NCBI GenBank assembly: GCA_964415395.1
Contig: CAYPZU010000027.1
Span: 1-26,253, forward strand
Source of the DNA: CAYPZU01 sp964415395
GTDB taxonomy: Bacteria; Chlamydiota; Chlamydiia; Chlamydiales; SM23-39
Direction of reading: 5' to 3'
DNA: 26,253 nt
A program made the translations under genes and the position numbers. Of the stretch, positions 7,234 to 15,325 are shown one piece after another; the first letter of the stretch is position 1, and each line of letters opens with the position of its first letter. A model generated the notes under the pieces. That model was not told the origin of the DNA, did not search any database, and saw only the letters and a program-made list of their open reading frames with translations.

Positions 7234-8052
7234 ATGCACCTTCTTTTGGCCCCCTTCCTCTCGACGCTGCTGGCGATGTCTTCGCCGGCGAGCAATTCTT
7301 CCGTGAATCCGAACGAGGAGCAGATCCGCATTCTCCCGGTATCCAAAACTCCCGAGCCTGAAACGGTCATTGTGGCCATCGCCCTTCCCGAAGCGGGCCA
7401 GACGGTCGGAAGAAACCCGGTTTGGGTTCAATTCCGCGTCGACGGCTACGCCCTCGGCGCCGCCTCCTCCTTCGACCGGGCGGACGAAGTCTCCGTCTCC
7501 GATATGGGGCAGACCGTCCATGTGGTCGTCGACGACCATCCCTATTTTGCGGTCAACGAGCCTGCGATCGACCCGTTCAACGAGGATGGCTATTTCTACG
7601 ACATGAGCTTCAAGTTCGAGCTTCCCTTCCGTTTAAGCGAAGGACTTCATACGCTCCGGATTTTCCCAGCCCGCTCCTTCGGCGAAAGCCTCAAAGGAGA
7701 CAAGACGTTCCATGCAATCAATTTTTATCTCGGCGGCGGGGGAGGCAAGGACGTCGATCTGTCCCGCCCCTTTCTAACCTACAATGAACCAAGCGACCAG
7801 CTCTATCTCACCGCTTCGAGGCCCGTGCTGCTCGATTTCTATGTCACCAACTGCATTCTTTCGAACGACGGCTACAAAGTGCGCCTGACCGTCGACGGGA
7901 AGATCAAGCGGACGCTCACTTCCTGGCAGCCGTATTATATTTACGGGCTGTCCCGCGGGAAGCATTCGATCCGCCTGGAGCTTCTCGACGGAAGCAATAA
8001 GCTTGTCGCCGGCCCGTTCAACGACGTCCAGCGGACCATCCAAGTCCACTAG
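7234..8052 (+). CDS. Secreted beta-rich protein of unknown function
   Basis: A 272-aa protein that I do not recognise. It starts at ATG 7234, with GGAG 7 bases upstream, followed by a short hydrophobic signal-like segment (HLLLAPFLSTLLAM, residues 2-15) and a Ser/Ala-rich stretch where cleavage could occur. An in-frame ATG at 7168 would put 22 charged residues before the signal and is less likely. The mature protein appears to hold two Ig-like or beta-sandwich units, each with a VxVxVD(D/G) strand pair (around residues 90-98 and 208-216), joined by a Gly-rich linker near residue 170. It is probably periplasmic or surface-exposed. It is transcribed divergently from purU with about 90 bp between starts. 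Confidence 0.65.
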   Translation: MHLLLAPFLSTLLAMSSPASNSSVNPNEEQIRILPVSKTPEPETVIVAIALPEAGQTVGRNPVWVQFRVDGYALGAASSFDRADEVSVSDMGQTVHVVVDDHPYFAVNEPAIDPFNEDGYFYDMSFKFELPFRLSEGLHTLRIFPARSFGESLKGDKTFHAINFYLGGGGGKDVDLSRPFLTYNEPSDQLYLTASRPVLLDFYVTNCILSNDGYKVRLTVDGKIKRTLTSWQPYYIYGLSRGKHSIRLELLDGSNKLVAGPFNDVQRTIQVH

Positions 8053-8110
8053 CCTCCTCAACCGCCGCCCGTATCTTATCATCCCCGTCCTGTGATTCCT
8101 AAAGAGAAAG

Positions 8111-8368
8111 GGACAGGATAATCCCGTTCCGGGATTTCAGGATCAGGCATGATCGGCAGGATAGATTATATTATTTCTGAGAGGATCTCAAAGCCGCCGG
8201 GCGCAAACGGAGTTTGCGGCTGCGCCAGAAGCGCAGCCAGCCTCGATTTTTGAGGCTGGGTCTGGCGGCCTGTATTTTATCATGCCCCGGGGCCCCCGAA
8301 AATGCATCATTTTTGGGGTGGGATTATCCTTAGGCTCGCCGGGCGAGCCGTCATCCTGTCCATCCTGT
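8111..8368. repeat. Composite intergenic palindromic repeat (full copy)
   Basis: The gap 8053-8405 holds no gene. It is a chain of palindromes. Two CAGGAT-type units at 8114-8170 flank a hairpin AATCCCG/CGGGATT (8120-8136). Next come a cloverleaf-like fold (8193-8269), a hairpin of CCCCGAAAATG with CATTTTTGGGG (about 8295-8319), and GGCTCGC/GCGAGCC (8333-8349), then the string GTCATCCTGTCCATCCTGT (8350-8368). The last two elements recur exactly, apart from the loop, at 22464-22499, and part of the cloverleaf recurs at 22403-22438. This is a dispersed REP/BIME-like element, perhaps acting as terminator or mRNA stabiliser after the gene ending at 8052. Confidence 0.8.
8193..8269. other. Cloverleaf-like nested palindrome (three hairpins closed by an outer stem)
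   Basis: The outer stem is GCCGCC (8193-8198) with GGCGGC (8264-8269). Inside it lie three consecutive perfect 7-bp hairpins: CGCAAAC/GTTTGCG (8202-8218, loop 3), GCTGCGC/GCGCAGC (8219-8237, loop 5) and CAGCCTC/GAGGCTG (8238-8258, loop 7), stacked almost without gaps. It is not a tRNA: there are no T-loop or D-loop consensus bases and no acceptor end. It is either the structured core of a dispersed element or a structured RNA; the sequence alone does not decide. Confidence 0.65.
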
Positions 8369-8405
8369 TATTTTCTTATAGATTTTTGGAGCGAAGACTG
8401 GAGGA

Positions 8406-10589
8406 CTAGAGGGAGTGGGTTTGGACGGGGCAGGAGAACTGCTCGGCCCAGGCGGCGAGCGCTTCCTCGAGCGTTTGCTGGAAGGGGGCTGCGGCCTCGG
8501 GCGTCTCGGCGCGGAGGATATAGCCGAGCGTCGAGTGGTCGTGCACCTGCAGGAATGTGCTCGTCAAATCGTAGGAGGGGATTTTGAGCTTTTCGATGGC
8601 GTTTCCAACGAAATCTTTGAAGGTCGGGGCCAGCGCGCTCATCGTAAAGAGGAAAAACTTTCCTTCCTGCGTGTGTTTGAAGATGTAGGAACGGTCGGAA
8701 TATTCCTGCTTGAGCACTTCGAGAAGAAGGAGGAAATGAGTTTTGAGGATCGAGGGTTCGTGCACCGTCTGCATAATGCCGGGACGGAGCGAATAGAAGT
8801 AGTTTTCGAGAAGGAATTCATGGTCGCTTCCGGCAGCGCCCAGAGTTTTGCGCAGCAGTTCGAGCGATTCATCCTGCTTGAGGATCATTCCTCCGTTATA
8901 ATCGCGGAATTCGCCGACGATCTTGCTCAGTTCGAGGGCGACTTTCTGGCGCGCGCGGAGCAAATCGACCGAATAGTCCTGGCGGAAGAAGAGCGATTTG
9001 TTGAGGGAGACGCGGATGATGGCCCCTTCCTTGAAATACTTTTTCTTGAGCATTCCCACGAAACGGATTTCATCGATCATGAAATGGATCGGCGTTTCGA
9101 CCGTGGCGAAGCGGGCCTTGAGCGGAACTTCTTTTTTCGAAATGAGACGGGCGATCAGCACGGTGAAGAGGAGTTCTGAATTGGTCTGTTTCTCGTAGTG
9201 GATGCTCGCTTGGGGCAGATCCCGCACATACTTGAGCTGCTTGGATAGGATGATCAGATTGCGGAGGAGTTCTTCTTCGTTCCGCGGCATGAAGATCGGA
9301 TGGACGTCGTTTTCGATCTGTTTCTTCAGTTCGTCGGGCAGCTTGCTGCGGAGCGTCTGGATCTCTTCCTTAGAGAAGGGGGCGAATTGAGGTTTCTGGA
9401 TTTCGATGTAGAAGAAACGGACGTGTTCGTCGCGCCGGTCTGCGATGAACGAATCGTTGATGCAGGCGGCTTCCGGAAGGAAAGCCCGGATTGCGTCCGC
9501 GATTTGCCGCTTTTCGACCCTTTCGGAGTCGTGGAGCAGATTCATTCCCATCAAAAGGCCGAGCACAGGTTCTGACCCTTCCAGAGCGGTTTTGAAGATT
9601 TTCAGGCTGATATGCCGCTCGGAGGGCGCCTTTTGCACCGAGTCGAGGAGAACCTTTTTAAAGAGATAGTGGAGCGCGATCACGCGGCTGATGTGCCTCG
9701 TGTCTCTCCGGGAGGAAAACTGGTCGCGGAACAGAATGGTGAAATGGGTCATCTCGTAGAAGACGTCCCTGTCGAAGGCTTTCGGCCGCGTGTTTCTGAG
9801 ATAGGCGATGTTCTTTTTGACCTGGACGATCTTTTCTTCGGCGGAGAGTTTCAGCAGGAAGCCCTGCATATAGTCGTAGAGGCTCCGGTCGGCGTCGGTC
9901 GAAGGGAGCTGGAGGATCGAGGTGAGATTTTCCTGGATGATTTTGTTTTTCTGCTCGAGGGAGATGCTCCTGAGCGAGGCGATATAGCGGGCGTGGTAGA
10001 CCGCCATGATGTTCATTTTCATTTCCTGGATGAGCGAGGGGAGCGTCGTCCTCACGATTTCGAGGTCGTCTCTGTCGCTGATGCCGAGGAATTCCTGGAC
10101 GACGAAGAACCGCTGGGAAGGGCAGTGCTCGAACTGGAAGTTCAGAGAAATGCTTCCGGTGATCGAAAGGTGTTTGCCGGGCACCATCCACCGGGTCAGC
10201 GTGTCGGCGGCGTAGCGCGCCACTCCGTTCGTGTAGTCTGCCGGGCAGAGAAAGGAGACGGGAAGCGAACAGGGGGCTTCTTCCGGAAATGAATAGGAGA
10301 AGAGAGGAAGCAGCTTCATCAGCCGGTAGGACCAGTAGCTCTCCGCAGAAAGGGGCTGTTTCGAAATTTCTTCGATCGAAGGGGAGAAATAGGAAAATTC
10401 AGAGGTTCCGAGCCAGAAGTCGTCGGGGAGGATCGATTCGACCAGGTGCTGGATCACCGAGAGGAAGTCTTCCTGGACTTTTGGATCCTTTTCGAGCATG
10501 GGGAAGGTAGGCTTGATCTTGAGCCAGCGGAGCGACTGGCTTTTCATGAAATCTTCCCGCCTCAGATTCTCGATCCGTTCGGAACTCAT
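8406..10589 (-). CDS. Large hypothetical protein, 727 aa
   Basis: I do not recognise this protein. It starts at ATG 10589 with GAGGG about 7 bases upstream and ends shortly before the composite palindromic repeat. It has no signal peptide or clear membrane segment and is rich in charged residues and predicted helices. Regions with many Phe, Leu and Arg suggest a large globular cytosolic protein or a type III secreted effector, but there is no motif to choose. The N-terminal third (about 60-200) contains a beta-rich stretch around residues 100-160; the C-terminal part (from about 560) has alternating helices and ends in a Cys-containing tail. It lies just downstream of the OppA-like gene in the same direction, 109 bp apart, so it may be transcribed from its own promoter. 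Confidence 0.75.
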   Translation of the reverse strand: MSSERIENLRREDFMKSQSLRWLKIKPTFPMLEKDPKVQEDFLSVIQHLVESILPDDFWLGTSEFSYFSPSIEEISKQPLSAESYWSYRLMKLLPLFSYSFPEEAPCSLPVSFLCPADYTNGVARYAADTLTRWMVPGKHLSITGSISLNFQFEHCPSQRFFVVQEFLGISDRDDLEIVRTTLPSLIQEMKMNIMAVYHARYIASLRSISLEQKNKIIQENLTSILQLPSTDADRSLYDYMQGFLLKLSAEEKIVQVKKNIAYLRNTRPKAFDRDVFYEMTHFTILFRDQFSSRRDTRHISRVIALHYLFKKVLLDSVQKAPSERHISLKIFKTALEGSEPVLGLLMGMNLLHDSERVEKRQIADAIRAFLPEAACINDSFIADRRDEHVRFFYIEIQKPQFAPFSKEEIQTLRSKLPDELKKQIENDVHPIFMPRNEEELLRNLIILSKQLKYVRDLPQASIHYEKQTNSELLFTVLIARLISKKEVPLKARFATVETPIHFMIDEIRFVGMLKKKYFKEGAIIRVSLNKSLFFRQDYSVDLLRARQKVALELSKIVGEFRDYNGGMILKQDESLELLRKTLGAAGSDHEFLLENYFYSLRPGIMQTVHEPSILKTHFLLLLEVLKQEYSDRSYIFKHTQEGKFFLFTMSALAPTFKDFVGNAIEKLKIPSYDLTSTFLQVHDHSTLGYILRAETPEAAAPFQQTLEEALAAWAEQFSCPVQTHSL

Positions 10590-10691
10590 TTTCCCTCGAT
10601 TGAAAGGGAGGGAATTAGGATCATTTTATGGCCCGGATAAAACATGTTTGATAGATATACGGTTTGTTGAGATTTAGTTAAAGAGAATTTT

Positions 10692-10714
10692 GGTCCCCTT
10701 AAAGGGGGTTTTTC
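10692..10714. terminator. GC hairpin with T-run on the plus strand, over the oppA-like stop codon
   Basis: CCCCTT and AAGGGG form a short stem directly followed by five T's on the plus strand, the form of a rho-independent terminator. No plus-strand gene lies upstream, and on the minus strand, where the adjacent gene ends (TAA at 10701-10699), the T-run is missing. It may limit antisense transcription or be chance, so the assignment is weak. Confidence 0.25.
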
Positions 10715-12261
10715 AGCTCCATTTTTTCGAAGAGAACGGCCCCGCTTAAGTTCGCAGGAACCTCTTCGATCCGCGGCCCTGCGATCGTCGGCTGGCTCCA
10801 GTGGTAGATCGGGGCAAGCGGCATCTCTTCTGCGAACAGCGCCTCAGCCTTTTCTAAAAGCGCTCTCCTTTTTGCCAAACCTGCTGTTTTTTGCGAAGCC
10901 TCCAGCAGGCGGGCGAATTCCGGATGCTCCCATCCTGCGTAATTTTTTGGATTGGTCCGCTCTCTAAACCTTTCGAGAAGGTTGATGGGATCGTGCACCT
11001 GGGCGATCCACGAGGCGAGCGAGATCTGATAGTCTCGTTTCTGGAGCCTCTGCAAATGCGATTTGTGCTCTGCCTGCTCGAGAGCGACGGCAACCCCAAG
11101 GGTTTCTTTCCACTGCTTTTGCAGCGCCTGGGCGAGCCGTTTATCGATTTGGCCGTGCTTGTAGTAGAGGACGATGCCGCTGAGATCGGATAGGGAAAGG
11201 CCGGTCGTTTCGAGTCCTTTTTCGAGGTGTTCGCGGGCCAGCTCCGGACTGAAGGAGGCGATCAGCTCTTTCGGTTCGTTTCCAAAGAGCGAAGGAGGGA
11301 GGGGGCGTGTCGCGGCTATTTGCCCTGCCTGCGTCACCTCCCGCACGATTTCCCCCCGGTCGATTGCATGGGAAAACGCTTTGCGGAGATGGATATTGGA
11401 GAAGGGGAGTGTTTCGGTGTTGAAAGAGCAAAAGGTCGTCGCCGCCATCGGGATGAAGCGGATCGACGATCTCCCGAGGAGCGATTCGAGCGCGTCCGGC
11501 GGGATCGGGGCGAGCGGCCCGCCAAGCCAGTCGAGCTCTCCTCTTTCAAACATCTGGAAGGCTGTCGACTCATCGGGGACGATCGCGATATGGATCTGGT
11601 CGAGATGAACCTCTTGGGGGTTCCAGAATCCGGGGTTTTTCGTGAGGACGATCTCCGAATTGGCCGCGAGTTTCTCCACCTTGAACGGGCCGTTCGTCAC
11701 GGGGACTGGAAGGTCTTCCTGGATATGGGAAGGGTAGGGGAGAAGCAGGGGGAATGCCGTGAGCGAAACGAAATAGGGCGTAGGGCGCTCCAGCTCGACC
11801 CGGAGGGTTTGCGGACCGAGGGCGCGGATTCCCGCTTCAGATAGGGGCGCATTTCCCTTAGCGCAGGCTTCCGCATTTTTAATCGGGTAAAGGAGATAGG
11901 CGCAGATGGAGGGATAAGCCGGGTCGAGGATTTTTTTCCAGGAGGCCTCAAAGTCGTAGGCTGTAACCTGTTTCCCGTCAGTCCAGTGGGATTTCCTCAA
12001 GTGGAACGTATAGATTTTTCCATCGGGGGAAAGGTCTACTTTTTCGGCCAGAGCCAGCTCGACGTCTCCATCTGCGACGCAGCGGGAAAGCCCTTCATAG
12101 ATCAGGCATACCAGGGTCGAGGAGACGAAGTCGGCGCATTTTCTCGGATCGGAGGTGGCGGGAGAGGTGTTGAATGAAATCTTGAGCGCAGCCGGCGGCG
12201 GCGGGGGAGTCGAGGAGCACGCTGCCAGGAAAAGGAAAAAAAAAGCGGCAAAACGAATCAT
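10699..12261 (-). CDS. Oligopeptide ABC transporter substrate-binding lipoprotein (OppA-like)
   Basis: A 520-aa family 5 extracellular solute-binding protein of usual length. The N-terminus is a lipoprotein signal with the lipobox LAAC and lipidated Cys15, followed by a Pro-rich linker. The mature part opens with the SFNTSP-DPRKCAD pattern and contains LRKSHWTDGKQVTAYDFEAS, the characteristic segment of peptide-binding proteins in which the Trp-Thr-Asp-Gly block helps shape the binding site. It is expected to sit in the periplasm and deliver peptides to an OppBCDF permease, which is not in this window. Start: ATG 12261 fits the signal peptide; a TTG at 12279 would add six residues. Neither has a good ribosome binding site. 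It is divergent from the small membrane protein genes starting at 12344. Confidence 0.9.
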   Translation of the reverse strand: MIRFAAFFFLFLAACSSTPPPPPAALKISFNTSPATSDPRKCADFVSSTLVCLIYEGLSRCVADGDVELALAEKVDLSPDGKIYTFHLRKSHWTDGKQVTAYDFEASWKKILDPAYPSICAYLLYPIKNAEACAKGNAPLSEAGIRALGPQTLRVELERPTPYFVSLTAFPLLLPYPSHIQEDLPVPVTNGPFKVEKLAANSEIVLTKNPGFWNPQEVHLDQIHIAIVPDESTAFQMFERGELDWLGGPLAPIPPDALESLLGRSSIRFIPMAATTFCSFNTETLPFSNIHLRKAFSHAIDRGEIVREVTQAGQIAATRPLPPSLFGNEPKELIASFSPELAREHLEKGLETTGLSLSDLSGIVLYYKHGQIDKRLAQALQKQWKETLGVAVALEQAEHKSHLQRLQKRDYQISLASWIAQVHDPINLLERFRERTNPKNYAGWEHPEFARLLEASQKTAGLAKRRALLEKAEALFAEEMPLAPIYHWSQPTIAGPRIEEVPANLSGAVLFEKMELKNPL

Positions 12262-12343
12262 AGGTGTGGATTTTAACAAGGGGGGCTTGCGAAAGTATAC
12301 TGTTTTCTATACCGTTCGAGTAAGGAACATCAGGGGATCGCCC

Positions 12344-12748
12344 ATGCGGTACGTCAAAAGCCTATTCTTCAATTTTCTAACCGTTTTTTTCGCCAACCAC
12401 ATCCTGCCCGGGATCGAAGTGGTCGATACGACGAAGCTTCCCCATGTCGGAGGAGACCTTTTCTTTTCGATTGGCCTCGGACTTCTTAACTCGCTGATTT
12501 TCCCTCTCTTCCGCCTTTTGAAGCGGGATGCGAGCTGGATCCGGATCGCCGCCTCGGCCCTCATCCTGAACTTCGCCGCCTACGCGGTTCTGAAGCTCCT
12601 TCCCTTCATCGGCATCCGCGTCGAGACGGTCGAGGGGTATATCCTCTCCGCCTTCGTCGTTTCGATCGGAAGCTTCCTCACCAACTTCCAGGAGATGAAG
12701 CATCACCATCTCCACCATAAACCAGCCGAGCCATCGGAACACTCATGA
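12344..12748 (+). CDS. Small four-helix membrane protein, phage-holin family 4-like (first paralog)
   Basis: A 134-aa integral membrane protein with about four hydrophobic segments (around 6-22, 37-55, 65-85 and 92-112) and a His-rich C-terminal tail. The GLLNSLIFPLFRLL segment matches the usual ...NxxIxPxxxLL pattern of the Phage_holin_4_2 family, whose bacterial members are widespread small membrane proteins without proven lytic function. Start ATG 12344 has AGGGGAT about 8 bases upstream; the reading frame is open further upstream, but that part is not hydrophobic and overlaps the divergent oppA-like gene. Its stop overlaps the ATG of the next gene (ATGA), so the two are translationally coupled. 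The neighbour is a clear paralog. Confidence 0.8.
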   Translation: MRYVKSLFFNFLTVFFANHILPGIEVVDTTKLPHVGGDLFFSIGLGLLNSLIFPLFRLLKRDASWIRIAASALILNFAAYAVLKLLPFIGIRVETVEGYILSAFVVSIGSFLTNFQEMKHHHLHHKPAEPSEHS

Positions 12749-13119
12749 ATTATGCCCGCAGCCTGTTTCTAAACTTTCTCGTCGTCTTTTTCGTCGACCG
12801 GGTCGGACCCGGGATCGAAATCCAGACGTTCGAACAGGTGCCCAACATCGGCGCCGACATCCTGTTCTCTATTATCGTCGGCTTTTTGAACGCCTCGGTT
12901 TTCCCCTTCTTCGCCATCATGGAATTCAAACTTTCCGTTCTTAAGCTCGCTGTGATCAATTTCATCATCAGCTTCGGCGCCTTCACGGTGATCTCGTTCA
13001 TCCCGTTCGGGGTGCGCATCGTCAGCTTCTGGGGGATCTTATTTGGCGGACTCATCGTCTGGGTGACTGCTTTCTTCGCCAACTACCTCGAGTGGCAGCA
13101 CGACAAAACCGGCAGCTGA
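12745..13119 (+). CDS. Small four-helix membrane protein, phage-holin family 4-like (second paralog)
   Basis: A 124-aa membrane protein paralogous to the preceding one. Both begin with an aromatic-rich SLF-NFL-VFF segment, then PGIE followed by a GxDxxFSI-GxLNxxxFP block in the same positions. It has about four hydrophobic segments and lacks the His-rich tail, ending in a short acidic/basic tail instead. The ATG overlaps the previous stop in ATGA with only a weak ribosome binding site, so translation probably depends on coupling. The pair may form a heteromeric membrane complex; function unknown. Confidence 0.8.
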   Translation: MNYARSLFLNFLVVFFVDRVGPGIEIQTFEQVPNIGADILFSIIVGFLNASVFPFFAIMEFKLSVLKLAVINFIISFGAFTVISFIPFGVRIVSFWGILFGGLIVWVTAFFANYLEWQHDKTGS

Positions 13120-13136
13120 ATATAAAAAGCAGTCGA

Positions 13137-13178
13137 TTTTCCTGATCCTGCCAGATCCTGCCTATCCTGTTATTTCAT
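13137..13178. repeat. CAGGAT-type dispersed repeat relic
   Basis: Three or four units of the form GATCCTG / CTATCCTG / ATCCTGTTATTT stand in a row between the second holin-like gene and the convergent C39-like peptidase gene. They belong to the same family as the arrays at 2286-2378, 8111-8170 and 22361-22385, here without the accompanying palindromes. Confidence 0.6.
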
Positions 13179-13183
13179 TCTTT

Positions 13184-14095
13184 TCAGCAGGTCTTTGTAA
13201 ATACATAAGCGATGTTTTTTCTGAGCGACCAGCCGCGGAGGAAATCGTCCAGATCGTAAGACGCTTCTGTCGTCTCATTCGTCAGGAATGCCGAATCGAC
13301 GCAGTGAACCCGCCTTGTTTCCGGATCCCACCCCCTAATGCAGATGAGGTGGCCCCACTTATACTCCTGCGGCGCTCCTTTTAAAGCGCCTTTCACGCTG
13401 ACGACGACGGGAGCGCCTTTGGAAACGAGCTGATGAAGCGCGGCAAAACCGCTGAGCCGCTCTACGTGAACTCTGTACGCGCCCTTCAGCTGTTCGTATG
13501 CTTCGGCTGTGTTGAGAATCCAATTCCCAAAAATATCGAACTGCTGATCGCGCGACTTCTCGGCAAAACGGACTGGATCGACTGCGCATTCGCCCAAGAG
13601 AAAATTGATGGCGTTTGCTGTCGAAGTTGGAGAGCACAAATCCCGATGGCGGGGATGGTCGAGGATCATTTGCGACTGAAGCGGCATATTTTCAAGCCAA
13701 ACAGCAGATAGAGGGGCAACTTCAGCCTGGCGATAGCCGGCCAAATGGGAAAGGCAGGCCGATAGCGATTTCAGCCCCTTCAGATCGCCTTCGATTCGGA
13801 TCCGGATTCCCGTACAGATCCCCTCTTTCGGTTGGGCTGCGTCCTGGTAGATCTTGGCAAAAGAAGCCTCGCTCTGAAAAGTTCTTTGGCCGGAGGGAGA
13901 CCATTCGGCGTAAGGAAGCCAGGGAGACCACTCCTTCTGAAAGAGGCTGACCGAGATCGTCCACGCTCCTTTTGCAGGGCGCATCCCGTTCCACGAGACG
14001 ATCGCCTCGTCGAACAGAGGAGTTTCCTTCAGCTCCCAAATCCATTCGCTTTCGACGTCGGCCGAAACGGTTTTATGAAAGGTGTGCGAGAACAT
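13184..14095 (-). CDS. C39-like cysteine peptidase domain protein
   Basis: A 303-aa protein with an N-terminal beta-rich domain (about 1-125) and a C-terminal papain-like peptidase domain of the C39/C39-like type. The probable triad is C154 in RDLCSPTSTAN, H249 in WGHLICIRGW and D267 in HCVDSAF. It has no signal peptide. C39 domains in ABC exporters cut double-glycine leaders, but free-standing C39-like proteins of this arrangement are mostly uncharacterised. The gene begins 18 bp after the MFS transporter gene ends, in the same direction, so the two are probably co-transcribed. ATG 14095 has no good ribosome binding site, fitting a second gene in an operon. Confidence 0.8.
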   Translation of the reverse strand: MFSHTFHKTVSADVESEWIWELKETPLFDEAIVSWNGMRPAKGAWTISVSLFQKEWSPWLPYAEWSPSGQRTFQSEASFAKIYQDAAQPKEGICTGIRIRIEGDLKGLKSLSACLSHLAGYRQAEVAPLSAVWLENMPLQSQMILDHPRHRDLCSPTSTANAINFLLGECAVDPVRFAEKSRDQQFDIFGNWILNTAEAYEQLKGAYRVHVERLSGFAALHQLVSKGAPVVVSVKGALKGAPQEYKWGHLICIRGWDPETRRVHCVDSAFLTNETTEASYDLDDFLRGWSLRKNIAYVFTKTC

Positions 14096-14113
14096 GATGC
14101 GCAGTATAGAAAA

Positions 14114-15259
14114 TTACAGAGTTTTATCGGCGGAAAATCTGAGGCCCATTACGCACAGAACGAGAGCGATCGCTGAGAGGAAATAGAAAATTCCAGGCCC
14201 TCCGAACCAGCTCATTGCAAGCGGGGCGAGCAGCGGGCCTGCGATGGCGCCGATCGCATAGGAGAGGACGAAGCCTCCGGTTGCCGCGACGATCTGCTCC
14301 TCCTGCACCTTTTCGCAGGTGTAGGCCATGCTTAAGGGATAGATCGTGAAGGCGAACCCTCCGAAAAACCAGGCGAGGATCAGAAGCAGCGTCGGCGAAG
14401 CTCCGCTGGAAAAGGCGAGGATCGCTGCAAAAACCGCTGAGCAAAGAGACGCCGTGTTGAGCACTTTTCTTCGGTTGCCCCGGTCGGCCCAGTGGGCCAG
14501 CGGCCACTGCAGACTCAACCCGCCCAGAATCAAAACAGCCATGAACGTTCCAATTTCGGGGAGCGACATTCCCTGTTCTTTTGCATAAACGGGGATGAGG
14601 CCATAGACCACGGCCAAGATCATTCCTGAAATCACTCCGCCCATAAACCCGAGAGGAGAGAGGGCAAATAGCTCCGAAAAGCTCAGCTTGCCTGTCTGCT
14701 CGACCCGTTTCGGGGCCGACTTCTGGAACAGCCAAACAGGAAGTACCGAGAGGGCGCAGAGGCCCGCGGTAATGTAGAAGGGATGGAAGCCTTTCACATC
14801 TGAGCAGTCGATCAGCAATTGGCCGGCTGAGAGCGCTCCATAGAACACCGCGAGATAGACCGAGAGGATTTTTCCCCTCTGCTTTTGGGGCGTCTGCATC
14901 AGGAGCCAGCTTTCGATCACGATGAAAACTCCGCCGGTGCAGATTCCGCCGATGAATCTCAGCGCGCTCCAGAACCAGGGGTCGATCCAATACGCCTGAA
15001 AGAGAACCAGCAGCGTGATGACCAGGGCGAACAAAATGAACGAGTTGGCGTGGCCGAGCCGTAAAATAAGCCGGTCGATTTTAAAGGAGCCTGCCAGCAG
15101 ACCGGCATATAAAGCCGATGTGACGACGCCGATCGCTTCGGGGCGGTAGCCTTCGATTTCGAGGCGGATGGAGACGAAGGTATTGAAGAGGCCGCTGGAC
15201 AGGATGAGAACGGCCAGGCTCGCAAGCGGCGCTAGAAGGGACTTTACCAGGTGAAGCAT
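14114..15259 (-). CDS. MFS transporter, YcaD-like
   Basis: A 381-aa major facilitator with about 12 membrane segments. The loop between segments 2 and 3 carries DRLILRLGH, and the segment GGVFIVIESWLL contains the ESWL motif seen in the YcaD branch. The lack of a signal peptide and the length are typical. Start: ATG 15259 has GGAGTAGGT directly upstream; the frame is open for 14 more codons but without such a site. The transported compound cannot be inferred; a drug/metabolite exporter is the usual guess for this branch. It lies upstream of the C39-like peptidase gene by 18 bp. Confidence 0.85.
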   Translation of the reverse strand: MLHLVKSLLAPLASLAVLILSSGLFNTFVSIRLEIEGYRPEAIGVVTSALYAGLLAGSFKIDRLILRLGHANSFILFALVITLLVLFQAYWIDPWFWSALRFIGGICTGGVFIVIESWLLMQTPQKQRGKILSVYLAVFYGALSAGQLLIDCSDVKGFHPFYITAGLCALSVLPVWLFQKSAPKRVEQTGKLSFSELFALSPLGFMGGVISGMILAVVYGLIPVYAKEQGMSLPEIGTFMAVLILGGLSLQWPLAHWADRGNRRKVLNTASLCSAVFAAILAFSSGASPTLLLILAWFFGGFAFTIYPLSMAYTCEKVQEEQIVAATGGFVLSYAIGAIAGPLLAPLAMSWFGGPGIFYFLSAIALVLCVMGLRFSADKTL

Positions 15260-15325
15260 ACCTACTCCGCATCCTGCCGAAACCTCCCTATATTCGTCCA
15301 ATCAAAGATAAAAATGGAGTGGTTG

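Noticed and set aside
7144..7539. N-terminal extension of purU (132 further codons)
   Set aside because: The extension has no relation to the PurU family, overlaps the divergent secreted-protein gene, and ATG 7143 gives the standard ACT-domain start.
8193..8269. tRNA gene
   Set aside because: The fold is cloverleaf-like, but stem lengths are wrong, T- and D-loop consensus bases are absent and no anticodon stem-loop can be placed.
9612..10292. Open frame of about 226 codons on the plus strand
   Set aside because: It is antisense to the 727-aa gene; its Gly/Glu/Val/Arg-rich composition is typical of a complementary-strand frame.
12155..12343. N-terminal extension of the first holin-like protein
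   Set aside because: It overlaps the start of the divergent oppA-like gene, has low-complexity Gly/Lys-rich composition, and a good ribosome binding site precedes ATG 12344.
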